From Paenarthrobacter ilicis (lineage in GTDB: Bacteria > Actinomycetota > Actinomycetes > Actinomycetales > Micrococcaceae): a stretch of DNA of 64,000 bases. Below the pieces are notes generated by a model that made no database searches, was not told the origin of the DNA, and worked only from the letters and a program-made list of their open reading frames with translations. Position 1 is the stretch's first letter, and each line of letters starts with the position of its first letter. This document shows, one piece after another, positions 1 through 9,212 of this stretch. Position numbers and translations under genes: made by a program. The stretch is taken from assembly GCF_016907545.1 (NCBI RefSeq), contig NZ_JAFBCD010000001.1, positions 1,860,001 through 1,924,000 of the forward strand. Direction: 5' to 3'.

Positions 1-347
1 ACTCCACCTCCATCTACGACCACCTGGGGGCTGGGTTCTCCCTGCTGGTGGACGCTGGATCCCACCCGGATGGTGACCTCGAAAAGACGTACGCGCCCAT
101 CCTGATCGCCGCTGCCGAACTGGGCGTACCCCTGACGGTGCATGCAGTAGGACCTGACAGCCGGGGGACTTCGATGTCCGACTTCTGGGCTGCCGACGCT
201 GTGCTGGTCCGCCCCGATCAACACGTCGCGTGGCGGGGTTCGTCCGCTGCCTCAGCAGCACGTGCCCTCCGCATCGCCGCGGGGTGGGTACCCACCGAAA
301 GCCCCGAAAGCGAGGAGGCCACCCATGTCGACGCCGTCGTTTCGTGA
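1..347 (+). CDS. FAD-dependent aromatic monooxygenase, C-terminal end (partial)
   Basis: The gene enters from the left edge; its reading frame starts at base 3 and stops at 345-347. The visible 114 residues match the C-terminal thioredoxin-like domain of PheA/TfdB-type flavoprotein hydroxylases: a STSIYDHLGAGFSLL strand region near the edge and the typical ending DAVLVRPDQHVAWRG. Such enzymes use NAD(P)H and O2 to hydroxylate phenolic rings in the cytoplasm. The FAD and NAD(P)H motifs lie outside the window, so substrate and cofactor cannot be judged. It overlaps the next gene by 23 bp, which indicates one operon. By context it may hydroxylate an aromatic fragment from flavonoid breakdown, but that is inference. 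Confidence 0.8.
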   Translation, partial: STSIYDHLGAGFSLLVDAGSHPDGDLEKTYAPILIAAAELGVPLTVHAVGPDSRGTSMSDFWAADAVLVRPDQHVAWRGSSAASAARALRIAAGWVPTESPESEEATHVDAVVS

Positions 348-1581
348 CTACCTGTACACACCGGACCACCCCCGCGTGGCGAAACTCCGCGGCCTGGACG
401 CGCGGGCCTACGCCGAAGCCGCCAAAGCCGATTCCTTTGCCGGCCCCATGATCGAGGGATGGAAGAAGCTGTATCCCGCACCCTTCGTCGGCGTGACCAA
501 CGATGGCGTGGTCCGTGAAGGGCTGTTCACACTGACTGAAGCGTTGCCCGGGGAAGAGGCTCAGACGTCGGGGATGGTGGCCGCGGCCGGGAAGCTGCTG
601 GCACAGCTGCCGTCCGGGCAGCTGGACCGCCTCTGCTACGCCGTCGACGCCCACGAGTGGCAGAGCTGGGCCAACCCGGAATTCATGCAGCACGATACCG
701 GGCTTCGCCTGGATGAATGCGACGGCCCAGTCCGCGATGCCGCCCTGGCCGTGGTGGAGGCCAGCCTCAGCCCGGAAGGGTATGCGCTGACCCGCAACCT
801 CATGCGCATCAACGGTTTCCTGGGCGATTTGGTGGACCTGCCGCTGCTCATGAACGAGTACAGCTACAACTTTGCCCTCTACGGAACTCCCTCGGAAACG
901 GAGCCGTGGGGCTGGCAGTTGTTCGGCCACCATGTCGCTCTCAACTGCCTGGTTGTGGGCAGCCAAATGGTCATCTCTCCAGTGTTCCTCGGCGCCGAAC
1001 CAGACACCATTGACGATGGACCGTTCCAAGGCCTCAAGGTCTTCAAAGAACGAATCCAGTGGGCACGGGAGCTGATGTCCGCCCTCACGGCTGAGCTTCG
1101 CGACGAAGCCACCGTGTACCAAGAGATGCAAGACCCCGCCATGCCGCAGGGGCGTTTGCACTCCGGAGACGAACGGCACTTGGCAGGCTGCTTCCAGGAC
1201 AACCGGGTCATTCCCTATGAAGGCATTCCAGTCCCGTCCATGACCCCTGCCGCCCTGGCCCTCCTGGACAGACTCGTAGCGGACTCCATTGCCTACCTGC
1301 CTGCTGGACCGCGCGCTGCCCGCCTCCGGGAAATCCAAGAACACTACCAGGACACCTGGTTCTCATGGATCGGCGGCTGGGATGCCGGGGAAGCCTTCTA
1401 CTTCCGGATCCAAAGCCCCGTGGTCATCCTGGAACTGGACCACCACACCGGCGTTTTCCTCAACAACGACACCCCGGCGCCTTTCCACATGCACACGGTA
1501 GTGCGGACGCCCAACGGTAACGACTACGGACGGGCGCTGCTGGGACAAGCGGCCGCCCACGCGGACGGGGATAAATCATGA
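325..1581 (+). CDS. DUF3500 family protein
   Basis: This 418-residue protein belongs to the DUF3500 family, for which I know no established biochemical role. I chose the ATG at 325 because an AGGAGG ribosome site lies just upstream; an in-frame start at 262 would add 21 residues of unlikely low-complexity sequence. Family-like stretches include an aromatic NEYSYNFALYG segment, WGWQLFGHHVALN, and a C-terminal histidine-rich part (ELDHHTGVF, PFHMHTVVR) that could bind a metal. No signal peptide or membrane segment is visible. It overlaps the hydroxylase before it and the CoA-transferase after it (ATGA), so the three are probably translationally coupled and act on the same substrate. Confidence 0.8.
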   Translation: MSTPSFRDYLYTPDHPRVAKLRGLDARAYAEAAKADSFAGPMIEGWKKLYPAPFVGVTNDGVVREGLFTLTEALPGEEAQTSGMVAAAGKLLAQLPSGQLDRLCYAVDAHEWQSWANPEFMQHDTGLRLDECDGPVRDAALAVVEASLSPEGYALTRNLMRINGFLGDLVDLPLLMNEYSYNFALYGTPSETEPWGWQLFGHHVALNCLVVGSQMVISPVFLGAEPDTIDDGPFQGLKVFKERIQWARELMSALTAELRDEATVYQEMQDPAMPQGRLHSGDERHLAGCFQDNRVIPYEGIPVPSMTPAALALLDRLVADSIAYLPAGPRAARLREIQEHYQDTWFSWIGGWDAGEAFYFRIQSPVVILELDHHTGVFLNNDTPAPFHMHTVVRTPNGNDYGRALLGQAAAHADGDKS

Positions 1582-2825
1582 CGACGGCGGAACTTACCAA
1601 CGCAGCGCAGCCGGACACCCGGCAGCAACAGTCCGGCGGCCCCCTGCAGGGATTGCTCGTCATCGATCTCAGCCGCGCACTCGCAGGCCCCCACGCCGGA
1701 ATGATGCTCGCAGACCTGGGCGCCCGCGTCATCAAGGTTGAGGTTCCCGGCACCGGTGACGACACCCGTGGCTGGGGACCGCCCTTTGTTGGGCCCGAAG
1801 ATGACCTCCAGGCAACCTACTTCCTCTCGTGCAACCGGAACAAGGAATCGATCAGCCTGGACCTGAAGTCGGACGCCGACCGGACAGTGCTCAAGGAACT
1901 GTTGGGCAGGGCCGACATCGTCATCGAGAACTTCCGGACCGGAGTCATGGACCGTTTGGGCTTCTCCACCGCTGCCATGCAGGAACTGAACCCGCAGCTG
2001 GTGATCCTCTCCATCACCGGCTTCGGCCATGACGGACCCGAAGGAGGCCGGGCTGGCTATGACCAGATCGTCCAAGGCGAAGCCGGACTCATGTCCGTTA
2101 CCGGAAACGGCCCCGATGACCCGCAGCGGGTTGGTGTTCCCATCGCAGACCTGTTGTCAGGCATGTACGGTGCCTACGGGCTCCTCGCTGCGCTCCTTGA
2201 GCGGGAACGGACCGGCCGCGGACAGGTGGTGCGCACCTCGCTGCTGGCCGCCGTCGTAGGTGTCCACGCCTTCCAGGGAACCCGGGTGACCGTCGCCGGT
2301 GAAGTCCCCGAAGCCCAGGGGAACCACCACCCATCCATCGCGCCCTACGGGCTGTTCCGCTGCCTCGACGGCGCGGTGCAAATCAGCGTGGGCAGCGACG
2401 CCCTGTGGCGGAAATTCTGTGCTGCTTTCCGCCTGGATGCGGAGGATCCCCTCCTGGCATCAAACGCTGACAGGGTGCGGAACAGACAACGGACCATCGA
2501 AGTGGTTGAACGGGCATTTGCGGACTGCGCCGCTGCCGGACTGCTGGAGAAGCTACGCCTCGCCGGTATTCCTGCCGGGAAAGTCCGCACCCTCGACGAG
2601 GTCTACGCCTGGGACCAAGTGCGCTCGCAGGGCTTGACCGTGGAGGTTGACCACGACGTCCTTGGTAAGATCACGCTGCCCGGTCCTCCACTGCGCTTCT
2701 TCGACGCCTCCCTCGACGGCGAGCGCGAAACAACGCCCGTCACGCACACGGCGCCCCCGCTCTTGAATCGGCACGGCGAGAGTATCCGGAGCTGGCTGGC
2801 GACTGAAACTCCATACCGGTCATGA
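1578..2825 (+). CDS. CaiB/BaiF (class III) CoA-transferase
   Basis: A 415-residue family III acyl-CoA transferase, which moves CoA between carboxylic acids through an aspartyl-CoA intermediate in the cytoplasm. Family hallmarks are the N-terminal LLVIDLSRALAGPHAGMML, LGARVIKVE, the NRNKESISLDL segment, and ADIVIENFRTGVMDRLG. The length is normal for the family. The start ATG overlaps the upstream stop (ATGA) and its end overlaps the next start, so it sits inside a tightly coupled operon. It probably activates an acid produced by the upstream hydroxylase and DUF3500 steps. The substrate cannot be read from sequence. Confidence 0.9.
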   Translation: MTTAELTNAAQPDTRQQQSGGPLQGLLVIDLSRALAGPHAGMMLADLGARVIKVEVPGTGDDTRGWGPPFVGPEDDLQATYFLSCNRNKESISLDLKSDADRTVLKELLGRADIVIENFRTGVMDRLGFSTAAMQELNPQLVILSITGFGHDGPEGGRAGYDQIVQGEAGLMSVTGNGPDDPQRVGVPIADLLSGMYGAYGLLAALLERERTGRGQVVRTSLLAAVVGVHAFQGTRVTVAGEVPEAQGNHHPSIAPYGLFRCLDGAVQISVGSDALWRKFCAAFRLDAEDPLLASNADRVRNRQRTIEVVERAFADCAAAGLLEKLRLAGIPAGKVRTLDEVYAWDQVRSQGLTVEVDHDVLGKITLPGPPLRFFDASLDGERETTPVTHTAPPLLNRHGESIRSWLATETPYRS

Positions 2826-4345
2826 CGGTCCATGGTCTTCAGCCAGGCGCCAAGGCTCCCATCATTGCTGCGTCGGAATTGATAGCAGCCGTCGTGGATC
2901 CCGGCTCTTATGAATCATGGGACCGTCCACCACTGCACGCCTGCCACGGGGCTGGCTACTTGGAGGCACTTGAATCCGCGAGTCAGCGCAGCGGGACGGA
3001 TGAAGCGGTGCTGACGGGGGTAGGTACCATCGAGGGCAGGACCGTGGTGGTGATCGCCGGGGAGTTCGCGTTCTTGGGCGGTTCCATCGGCTTGGCTACC
3101 GCGTCGAGGATTATCGGTGCTTTGGAACGGGCAACGGCTGAGGGCCTGCCGGTGGTGGCCAGCCCATCCTCGGGTGGAACCCGCATGCAGGAAGGAACTC
3201 CCGCGTTTCTTGCCATGGCGCTCATTGCCTCAGCGGTGGAAAGCCACAAATCCGCCGGAAACCCTTACCTCGTCTACCTTCGACACCCCACCACCGGCGG
3301 AGCCATGGCCTCATGGGGTTCATTGGGCCATGTCACGTTCGCCCAACCCGGTGCCCTGTTGGGTTTCCTCGGCCCACGGGTCTACGAGTCGTTGCACGGG
3401 GAGCCCTTTCCTTCAGGGGTCCAGATGGCCGAGAACCTGGCACGGCACGGTGTGGTTGATGCTGTGGTGCCCGTGGACGGGCTGCGTTCTGTCCTGGTGG
3501 CCAGTCTCCGATACGGCCACCAAAACGCAGCGCCAGATGCCGGCGCTGATTCCCCTCATGCATCCGCTGCACTGAGAAACCTCTTCGCTGCCCGGTCGCC
3601 TGAGGTGCACCAGGACACAGCATGGGACGTTGTCCTCCGTTCCCGCGACACGAACCGTCCGGGCCTTCGGGAGCTCCTGTCCGCCGCAGCCCATGACGTG
3701 GTGCTGTTGGACCGGGGTCCCATCACTGTGGCCCTGGCCTCCGTCGGGGAAGTTCGTTGCGTTGTTGTGGGCCAGGATCGCCGAGAGCAGTACACCGGAC
3801 GGCTCATCGGACCGCGGCACCTGGCTGCGGCACGGCGTGGCATGCGGCTCGCCGAACAGCTGGGGCTTCCCCTGCTGACCGTCATTGACACCCCGGGAGC
3901 GGAGTTGAGTCCTGACGCCGAACAAGGTGGGTTGGCCCGCGAAATTGCCCGATGCCTCGCCCTGTTGCCGACCCTCTCTGTGCCAACGCTGGCCTTCATT
4001 GCGGGGGAGGGAACCGGGGGAGCCGCCATCGCGCTGATCCCGGCTGACAAGATCATGTGTGCCCAGCACGCATGGCTCGCCCCGCTGGCCCCGGAAGGAG
4101 CCAGCGCCATACTGCATCGCGACAGCTCAAGGGCGTCCGAACTTGCCCGGAGCCTCCGGATCACGGCCGACGACCTTGTGGCGTGCGGGGCCGTCAGCAC
4201 GGTGGTTGCAGAAAAGCCCGACGCCGCAGCGGAACCGACGGAATTCTGCCGCAGGGCAGGGCTGATGATCGAGGAGAACTTTCTGGATCTCCTGACACTT
4301 CGCCGCGGTGACCATGCCGCCGTTGCCGCCGTCGGGCTTGCCTGA
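2822..4345 (+). CDS. fused AccD/AccA-type carboxyltransferase (malonate-decarboxylase-like)
   Basis: A 507-residue protein with two crotonase-fold carboxyltransferase halves. The first half (about residues 60-220) carries AccD/MdcD-like GEFAFLGGSIG and SSGGTRMQEGT; the second (about 290-490) carries AccA/MdcE-like GPRHLAAARRGMRLAEQLG and GEGTGGAAIA. No N-terminal Cys4 zinc ribbon is seen, unlike bacterial AccD. No biotin carboxylase or biotin carrier gene is in the window. It could decarboxylate or transcarboxylate a malonyl-like or aromatic acyl-CoA made by the neighbouring CoA-transferase. Its ATG overlaps the transferase stop, and it ends just before a bidirectional hairpin. Confidence 0.75.
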   Translation: MTVHGLQPGAKAPIIAASELIAAVVDPGSYESWDRPPLHACHGAGYLEALESASQRSGTDEAVLTGVGTIEGRTVVVIAGEFAFLGGSIGLATASRIIGALERATAEGLPVVASPSSGGTRMQEGTPAFLAMALIASAVESHKSAGNPYLVYLRHPTTGGAMASWGSLGHVTFAQPGALLGFLGPRVYESLHGEPFPSGVQMAENLARHGVVDAVVPVDGLRSVLVASLRYGHQNAAPDAGADSPHASAALRNLFAARSPEVHQDTAWDVVLRSRDTNRPGLRELLSAAAHDVVLLDRGPITVALASVGEVRCVVVGQDRREQYTGRLIGPRHLAAARRGMRLAEQLGLPLLTVIDTPGAELSPDAEQGGLAREIARCLALLPTLSVPTLAFIAGEGTGGAAIALIPADKIMCAQHAWLAPLAPEGASAILHRDSSRASELARSLRITADDLVACGAVSTVVAEKPDAAAEPTEFCRRAGLMIEENFLDLLTLRRGDHAAVAAVGLA

Positions 4346-4358
4346 AATCGCAACCAAA

Positions 4359-4399
4359 CGCAAAGGGTCCGGCCTCCCTGGGAGTCCGGACCCTTTGCG
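4359..4399. terminator. bidirectional hairpin terminator between convergent operons
   Basis: A perfect 14-bp inverted repeat, CGCAAAGGGTCCGG at 4359-4372 and its complement at 4386-4399, encloses a 13-nt loop that itself contains CTCCCTGGGAG. It fills the 61-bp gap between the convergent carboxyltransferase and quercetinase genes. No strong U-tract follows on either strand, which is common in GC-rich actinobacteria. Confidence 0.75.
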
Positions 4400-4406
4400 G
4401 TTCAGC

Positions 4407-5474
4407 CTAGATATCCAAGGCAACACGCCGCTGCGGCGGCGGACCGACGACGGTCAGATCCAGCTCCGCCTGCGCCCGGCCAAAACCTTCCATGTCCATG
4501 TAGGGCTCGCCACCTTCCGTGTAGATATAGTCCTCAGTGGGCTTGTTGAAGTACTCGAAGAAACCATTGAAGACCGACGGTGTCAGGAAGCCCACCATCT
4601 GGGTGTTGTGTGCATCAAACGCGAAGGAATGAACAGTCCCGGCCGGGGCGTGGACAAAATCGCCCTTGGTCAGCAGCATCTCGCGGCCGTTGGCGTAGAG
4701 CCACATTCGTCCCTCAGTGCACAGGAAGTTCTCTGTGTGTTCCGAGTGGAAATGCAGCGGAATGTACGGGGATTTTGCGCCCTTGGTGTGGACCGCGAAG
4801 TAGTTATCCCCGGTATTCTGCGGCCGTGACAGATAAGAGAACATGGTCTGATAGCTGACCAGACGCTCGCCTTCCCCCGCACTGAGGAAATAGGGGCTCA
4901 GCGTGGACGGCAGGCCCGCGTTCTGTTGCAGTCCCGGCTGGACACGTTCGACGTCCGGGAACGTGATGCCGAATTCAGCACCGACCTCTGCCTGTTCCTT
5001 AACCGAAGGTTTGTGGCCGGCGTGGGCCGGAGGAACGTGCGAGTCGATGGGTGTACCGACACGCTGGTAGTAGGCCTCGGCGCCACCGGGAGTCATCCAG
5101 TTGAGGAACCGGGTGTAGTGGCTGGCCATACGGTAGGCATGGGGAGTCCCCGGCGGAATAACCACGGAATCACCGGGCGTCAGGATGCGGCTTTCACCGG
5201 GCAACCAGACATGCAGGATGCCGTCGAACACGTAGAGGGTCTTGTGTTCGACTGCGTGGCTGACGAACGGAGACTCGGCTCCCATGCCGCCCGAAATGTA
5301 GGCTGCGCTGAAGATACCGCCCGTGTCCGCCGCGCGGGCGATCACAGTGATCAACTGACCGTTGACCTCGTAGCGGGCACCATCGCCGGAAGCCATGTAA
5401 TAGGGAACCGCGTCACCCGGGAGCGTGTTGGCCAGGGGGAGTGTCTTGGTGATTTCCTCGACGCTGAGGGACAT
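4407..5474 (-). CDS. bicupin dioxygenase, quercetin 2,3-dioxygenase-like
   Basis: A 355-residue two-cupin protein. Quercetinases cleave the flavonol C ring with O2, giving a depside (protocatechuoyl-phloroglucinol carboxylate) and CO. The C-terminal cupin has a complete metal site: H241, H243, E248 and H282. The N-terminal cupin keeps H73 and H112, but V71 and K78 occupy the positions of the other two ligands, so only one metal centre is expected. No signal peptide is present. A purine-rich site (AAGGAAAGAAGG) precedes the ATG at 5474. It is the last gene of the leftward operon with rhamnosidase, glucosidase and transporter, which is the main argument for a flavonol substrate over another cupin substrate. 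Confidence 0.75.
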   Translation of the reverse strand: MSLSVEEITKTLPLANTLPGDAVPYYMASGDGARYEVNGQLITVIARAADTGGIFSAAYISGGMGAESPFVSHAVEHKTLYVFDGILHVWLPGESRILTPGDSVVIPPGTPHAYRMASHYTRFLNWMTPGGAEAYYQRVGTPIDSHVPPAHAGHKPSVKEQAEVGAEFGITFPDVERVQPGLQQNAGLPSTLSPYFLSAGEGERLVSYQTMFSYLSRPQNTGDNYFAVHTKGAKSPYIPLHFHSEHTENFLCTEGRMWLYANGREMLLTKGDFVHAPAGTVHSFAFDAHNTQMVGFLTPSVFNGFFEYFNKPTEDYIYTEGGEPYMDMEGFGRAQAELDLTVVGPPPQRRVALDI

Positions 5475-5556
5475 ATGATCCTTCTTTCCTTCATGGGGCT
5501 GTGTGCCTCTTCTTAGCTTTGCTCATTGCACCCGCGGCGCAGGGCCGCGTTTTCAA

Positions 5557-7839
5557 TCATTGGAAGGAGAGCTCGGCGGCGCTGCCACTCCGGACGTGCC
5601 GGCCCGGACCAACAATCTCGTCGTCCACTCCTGGTAGCCGCAGTACAGCCTCGCTGCCATCCGGGACCGTGCATTCAACCTCAAGCCGACCGTCAACGAT
5701 CTCCCATCGAACCGAAGCAATCCCCAGCGCTGTCTCCAGTCTGGTTTCTGCCCACTGGAGTCCGCCGCCAGGCTGCGGTGCAACCAGGATTCGGCTGTAG
5801 CCTGGCTCCAGCGCGGACAATCCGCCAATGGTCCGGTGCATCCAGTCGACCACCGCGCCAAGGGCGTAGTGGTTGAAGCTGGTCATTTCGCCGGCGTTGA
5901 TGCTGCCATCGGGAAGCATGGAGTCCCAGCGTTCCCAGATGGTGGTGGCGCCCATGGTGACCGGATAGAGCCACGAGGGGTTTTCGGTCTGGAGCAGGAG
6001 CCGGTATGCCGCATCGAGGTGGCCCGTGTCTGTCAGCGCATCGGTGACGAACGGTGTCCCCGCAAAGCCGGTGGAAATGCGGAAGCCCGACCTTTCCACC
6101 AGCTCGGCCAGCCGATTGCCCGCGAAGTCACGGTCGCCCTCACCAAGAATCCCGAAGACGATGGCCAGGGCGTAGACGGTGGTGCAATCGCTGGTGATCA
6201 CGCCGTCGTCGCCAACATAATGAGCCTTGAATGCGGTCCGCAGTCCCTGCGCCATGTCGCCAAATTCTGCGGATTCAGCGTGATCCCCGAGCACCTCGGC
6301 GGCAGCAGCAACCAAGGAAGCCGAGCGGAAAGCACACAGTGTTGCCACCACATGCTTGTCAGCTTTGGCCGCCCACGGCTGGTCCGGGGACGCGTCGGGG
6401 TCGAGCCAGTCGCCAAACTGGAAGCCGGTGTCCCACAAACCGTTGGGCGAGAGCTTGCTGCGGAGCCGCCGGGCGTGCCCGGTCATGGACTCGAATTGCT
6501 CCTCGAGGACCCGTCGATCACCGAAGGCCTCCCACAGTGCCCAAGGTACCCACACGGCAGCGTCGCTCCACACCGCTGCCGTATCCGGGGCTCCGAACTC
6601 GGCCGGTTGTTCGATGTACTTGAGCACATTGGGGACGACGAAAGGCACCAGATCCTCATCATGGCTCTGCTCCAAAGCAAGGTCGCGCAGCCAGTCCCTC
6701 AGGAAGTCACGGCTGTCGAACAGGAACGCCGCACTCGGTGCGAAGGCCGAGAGGTCACCGGTCCAGCCCAGACGTTCGTCGCGCTGCGGGCAGTCGGTGG
6801 GAACGTCCACGAAATTGCCGCGCATGCCCCACACGGCGTTCTCGTGCAGGCGGTTCAAGAGTGGATCGGACGTCTGGAAGGTGCCGATCCGCTTCATGTC
6901 CGAACTGATGACGACGGCGGTCAGGCCGCCTTTGGCTTGTAGGGCTTCGGCGCCTCCCGGCCAACCTTCAACTTCCACGTATCGGAAGCCGTGGAATGTC
7001 AGCGTCGGCTCGAAGCTGTCTGCCCCGCCTGAGAGCGTAAAACGGTCCGTCGCTTCCGCCGAACGCAGGGGCCGGGTGCCCAACTCCTCATGCTCCAGTA
7101 CTTCCGCGTGACGGAGGGTCACCACCTCGCCGGAAGTACCGGTCACTGACGCCCGCACCCAGCCCACCAGGTTTTGGCCGAAGTCCACCAAGAGCTTGCC
7201 AGCCGGCGACGTCCACACTTTCACGGGCTGTAGCTCCAGCTGGGGCCGGACGGGAGGTCCGATGTATGGCTCAAGGCGGCTGAGGTCGTCGTCGAGTTCG
7301 CGGACCGCCGACCATTCGGCGGAGCTGAACCCTGGGGCGAGCCACGCGTCATCGAAACGCCGGGCGTCTATTGACTGCCCGTCGTAGAGATCGTTGGCAG
7401 TGGTGGCCGACGGCCCGGCAGTCCACGATTCATCGGTGCCGATTACCTGTTCGTGGCCGTCGGCGAACCGAACCCGCAACTCGGCAAACCCGCCAAGCTC
7501 CTCACCGTAGTATTTCGAACCACCGGACCACGCCAGCCGTCCCCGGTACCAGCCGTTGCCGAGCGCAAGTCCAATGACCGTCGTCGGGCCTATCAAGTCT
7601 GTGACGTCGAGTTCGCTGTACCGGACCCGCCATTCGTAGCTGGACCAACCCGGGGTGAGCAGGTCCTCGGAGGCGCGCCTGCCGTTGACCCATGCCTCCA
7701 CCACGCCCAGCGCGGACAGGAACAGGGTGGCAGACACGACGTCGCCATGGCCTTCGTCGAGCGTGAATTGGCCGCGCAGCAGGGGTGCCCCGTCGTATTC
7801 TTTGTCCGCAGCGATCATGCGGGCGTGCCAGGTAGTCAT
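5557..7839 (-). CDS. alpha-L-rhamnosidase, GH78
   Basis: A 760-residue glycoside hydrolase family 78 enzyme that releases terminal alpha-L-rhamnose. An N-terminal beta-sandwich region (FLSALGVVEAWVNGRR, then GNGWYRGRLAW) is followed by the (alpha/alpha)6 catalytic domain with the conserved acidic motif DCPQRDERLGWTGD at residues 349-362 and IWERWDSM plus MTSFNHYALG later on. The start at 7839 has a GGAGA site; the frame is open to 8049, but that extension overlaps the upstream gene and is not protein-like. There is no signal peptide, so the glycoside is likely cleaved inside the cell. It is slightly shorter than many GH78 enzymes. It lies 62 bp after the glucosidase gene. Confidence 0.9.
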   Translation of the reverse strand: MTTWHARMIAADKEYDGAPLLRGQFTLDEGHGDVVSATLFLSALGVVEAWVNGRRASEDLLTPGWSSYEWRVRYSELDVTDLIGPTTVIGLALGNGWYRGRLAWSGGSKYYGEELGGFAELRVRFADGHEQVIGTDESWTAGPSATTANDLYDGQSIDARRFDDAWLAPGFSSAEWSAVRELDDDLSRLEPYIGPPVRPQLELQPVKVWTSPAGKLLVDFGQNLVGWVRASVTGTSGEVVTLRHAEVLEHEELGTRPLRSAEATDRFTLSGGADSFEPTLTFHGFRYVEVEGWPGGAEALQAKGGLTAVVISSDMKRIGTFQTSDPLLNRLHENAVWGMRGNFVDVPTDCPQRDERLGWTGDLSAFAPSAAFLFDSRDFLRDWLRDLALEQSHDEDLVPFVVPNVLKYIEQPAEFGAPDTAAVWSDAAVWVPWALWEAFGDRRVLEEQFESMTGHARRLRSKLSPNGLWDTGFQFGDWLDPDASPDQPWAAKADKHVVATLCAFRSASLVAAAAEVLGDHAESAEFGDMAQGLRTAFKAHYVGDDGVITSDCTTVYALAIVFGILGEGDRDFAGNRLAELVERSGFRISTGFAGTPFVTDALTDTGHLDAAYRLLLQTENPSWLYPVTMGATTIWERWDSMLPDGSINAGEMTSFNHYALGAVVDWMHRTIGGLSALEPGYSRILVAPQPGGGLQWAETRLETALGIASVRWEIVDGRLEVECTVPDGSEAVLRLPGVDDEIVGPGRHVRSGSAAELSFQ

Positions 7840-7901
7840 CAGGGTGATCTCCAAAGTTCTTGCGGGTTCAATTGCAGGGTTGACTGGACCAGGAGGCCGG
7901 T

Positions 7902-9173
7902 CTAAACAGCTTGGAAGGCCCCGTCGAACGAGGCGCCGTTGCTCTGCGCCACGCTTCCCAGCCAGTGGGCGCTTGGTTTCGGCGTCCGCTGCTGGGTGGT
8001 CCGGTCCACCGCGATGAGTCCGAACTTGGGAACGTAGCCGAATACCCACTCGAAGTTGTCGAAGGCAGTCCAGGCGATGTAGCCGCGGACATCAATGCCG
8101 TCGGCCAGGCAGGACGCGACACCGGCGACCGCCGTGCGGAGGTAGTCCAGGCGTTGGGCGTCGTCTTCGGTTGCGAGGCCGTTTTCAGTGACGATGACGG
8201 GGATCCGGGCAACGCGGGCGGCCTCGCGGATGGTCGCCTCCAGGCCCTCAGGGTAGATTTCCTCGCCCATCTGGTTGGTGGGAACTCCATCCTCGGCGTG
8301 AACCAGCCCATCGGCTCCGAACACCGTGCGTCCGTACGTCTGGATGCCCACGAAGTCATCTCCACGGGAGGCTTCGAGGAACCTCTCATTGACCTCCCGG
8401 CGGATACGGTCGGCGTTGACTTCTCCGCCTGGCGCGGCATGGATGTCCGTGTTGGCCAGGGTCCAGCCAACCATCAGCTCGGGGTACCGGGCCTTGATGG
8501 CGTCGCGGCCGGCATGATGCGCTGCAAGTTTCACGTCGAAGCCTGCATCAGAGACGGTGAATTGGAAAGGAGCCACCCTTGCTGCCTCGATGTTGAGGCG
8601 CTCGGCTGCGGCGGCCCAGACCGGCACCTGCCCGCGGCTTTCTGCGGGGCCGCCACCGATTCCGATTTCCTTGAGCAGCCAGGGAAGGTTGGGCTCGTTC
8701 AGTGTGCAGGCAACCCCGATCAGGTCGCCAAGGTGTTCAGTGACGCGATCGCAGTAGCGACCGAACCGTTCCGGCGTCGCTGCATCTTCCCAACCCCCGG
8801 CGGCCAACAGCCACAACGGAGAGGTGAAATGGTGGAAGGTCACTACGGGAGTCAGGCCGTGCTGGTGGCACGCTTCCAGGACGCGACGATAGTGGTTGAG
8901 GGCCGCCGTCGAGAACTGACCTTCCTCAGGTTCGATCCGCGCCCACTCCAGCGAGAAGCGGTAAGTGGTGAAACCGAGACTGGCAATGAGGGCGATGTCC
9001 TCGCTGTAGCGGTGGTAGTGGTCGATCGCGTCACCGGAGGGTTCGGCGAAGATTGTGCCGGGTAACTGCTCCAGGAACCAGGTATCGCTGTTGACGTTGT
9101 TCCCTTCAACTTGGTGGGCAGCTGTGGCGACTCCCCAGAGGAATTCGCCAGGGAAAGAGGGGGACTTTGTCAT
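7902..9173 (-). CDS. beta-glucosidase, GH1
   Basis: A 423-residue family 1 glycosidase. Diagnostic features are the N-terminal FLWGVATAAHQVEG, the acid/base glutamate E160 in TLNEP, and the nucleophile E330 in IVTENG. The protein lacks a signal peptide and probably acts in the cytoplasm. Placed between a transporter and a rhamnosidase gene, its likely job is removal of the glucose left on a flavonol 3-glucoside after rhamnose is taken off. The substrate is inferred from context; GH1 enzymes are otherwise broad. Confidence 0.9.
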   Translation of the reverse strand: MTKSPSFPGEFLWGVATAAHQVEGNNVNSDTWFLEQLPGTIFAEPSGDAIDHYHRYSEDIALIASLGFTTYRFSLEWARIEPEEGQFSTAALNHYRRVLEACHQHGLTPVVTFHHFTSPLWLLAAGGWEDAATPERFGRYCDRVTEHLGDLIGVACTLNEPNLPWLLKEIGIGGGPAESRGQVPVWAAAAERLNIEAARVAPFQFTVSDAGFDVKLAAHHAGRDAIKARYPELMVGWTLANTDIHAAPGGEVNADRIRREVNERFLEASRGDDFVGIQTYGRTVFGADGLVHAEDGVPTNQMGEEIYPEGLEATIREAARVARIPVIVTENGLATEDDAQRLDYLRTAVAGVASCLADGIDVRGYIAWTAFDNFEWVFGYVPKFGLIAVDRTTQQRTPKPSAHWLGSVAQSNGASFDGAFQAV

Positions 9174-9212
9174 GGTTTTCCTTATCGAAGCTTGACTAAT
9201 GGTCGCCGCTGT

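Noticed and set aside
3556..4353. 265-residue frame antisense to the carboxyltransferase gene
   Set aside because: Ser/Arg/Ala-rich product with no domain, opposite a clear protein family; a shadow of GC-rich coding.
5836..6942. 368-residue frame antisense to the rhamnosidase gene
   Set aside because: No recognisable fold and fully covered by a confident GH78 gene.
7911..9065. 384-residue frame antisense to the GH1 gene
   Set aside because: Lies exactly opposite GH1 codons and has no family features.
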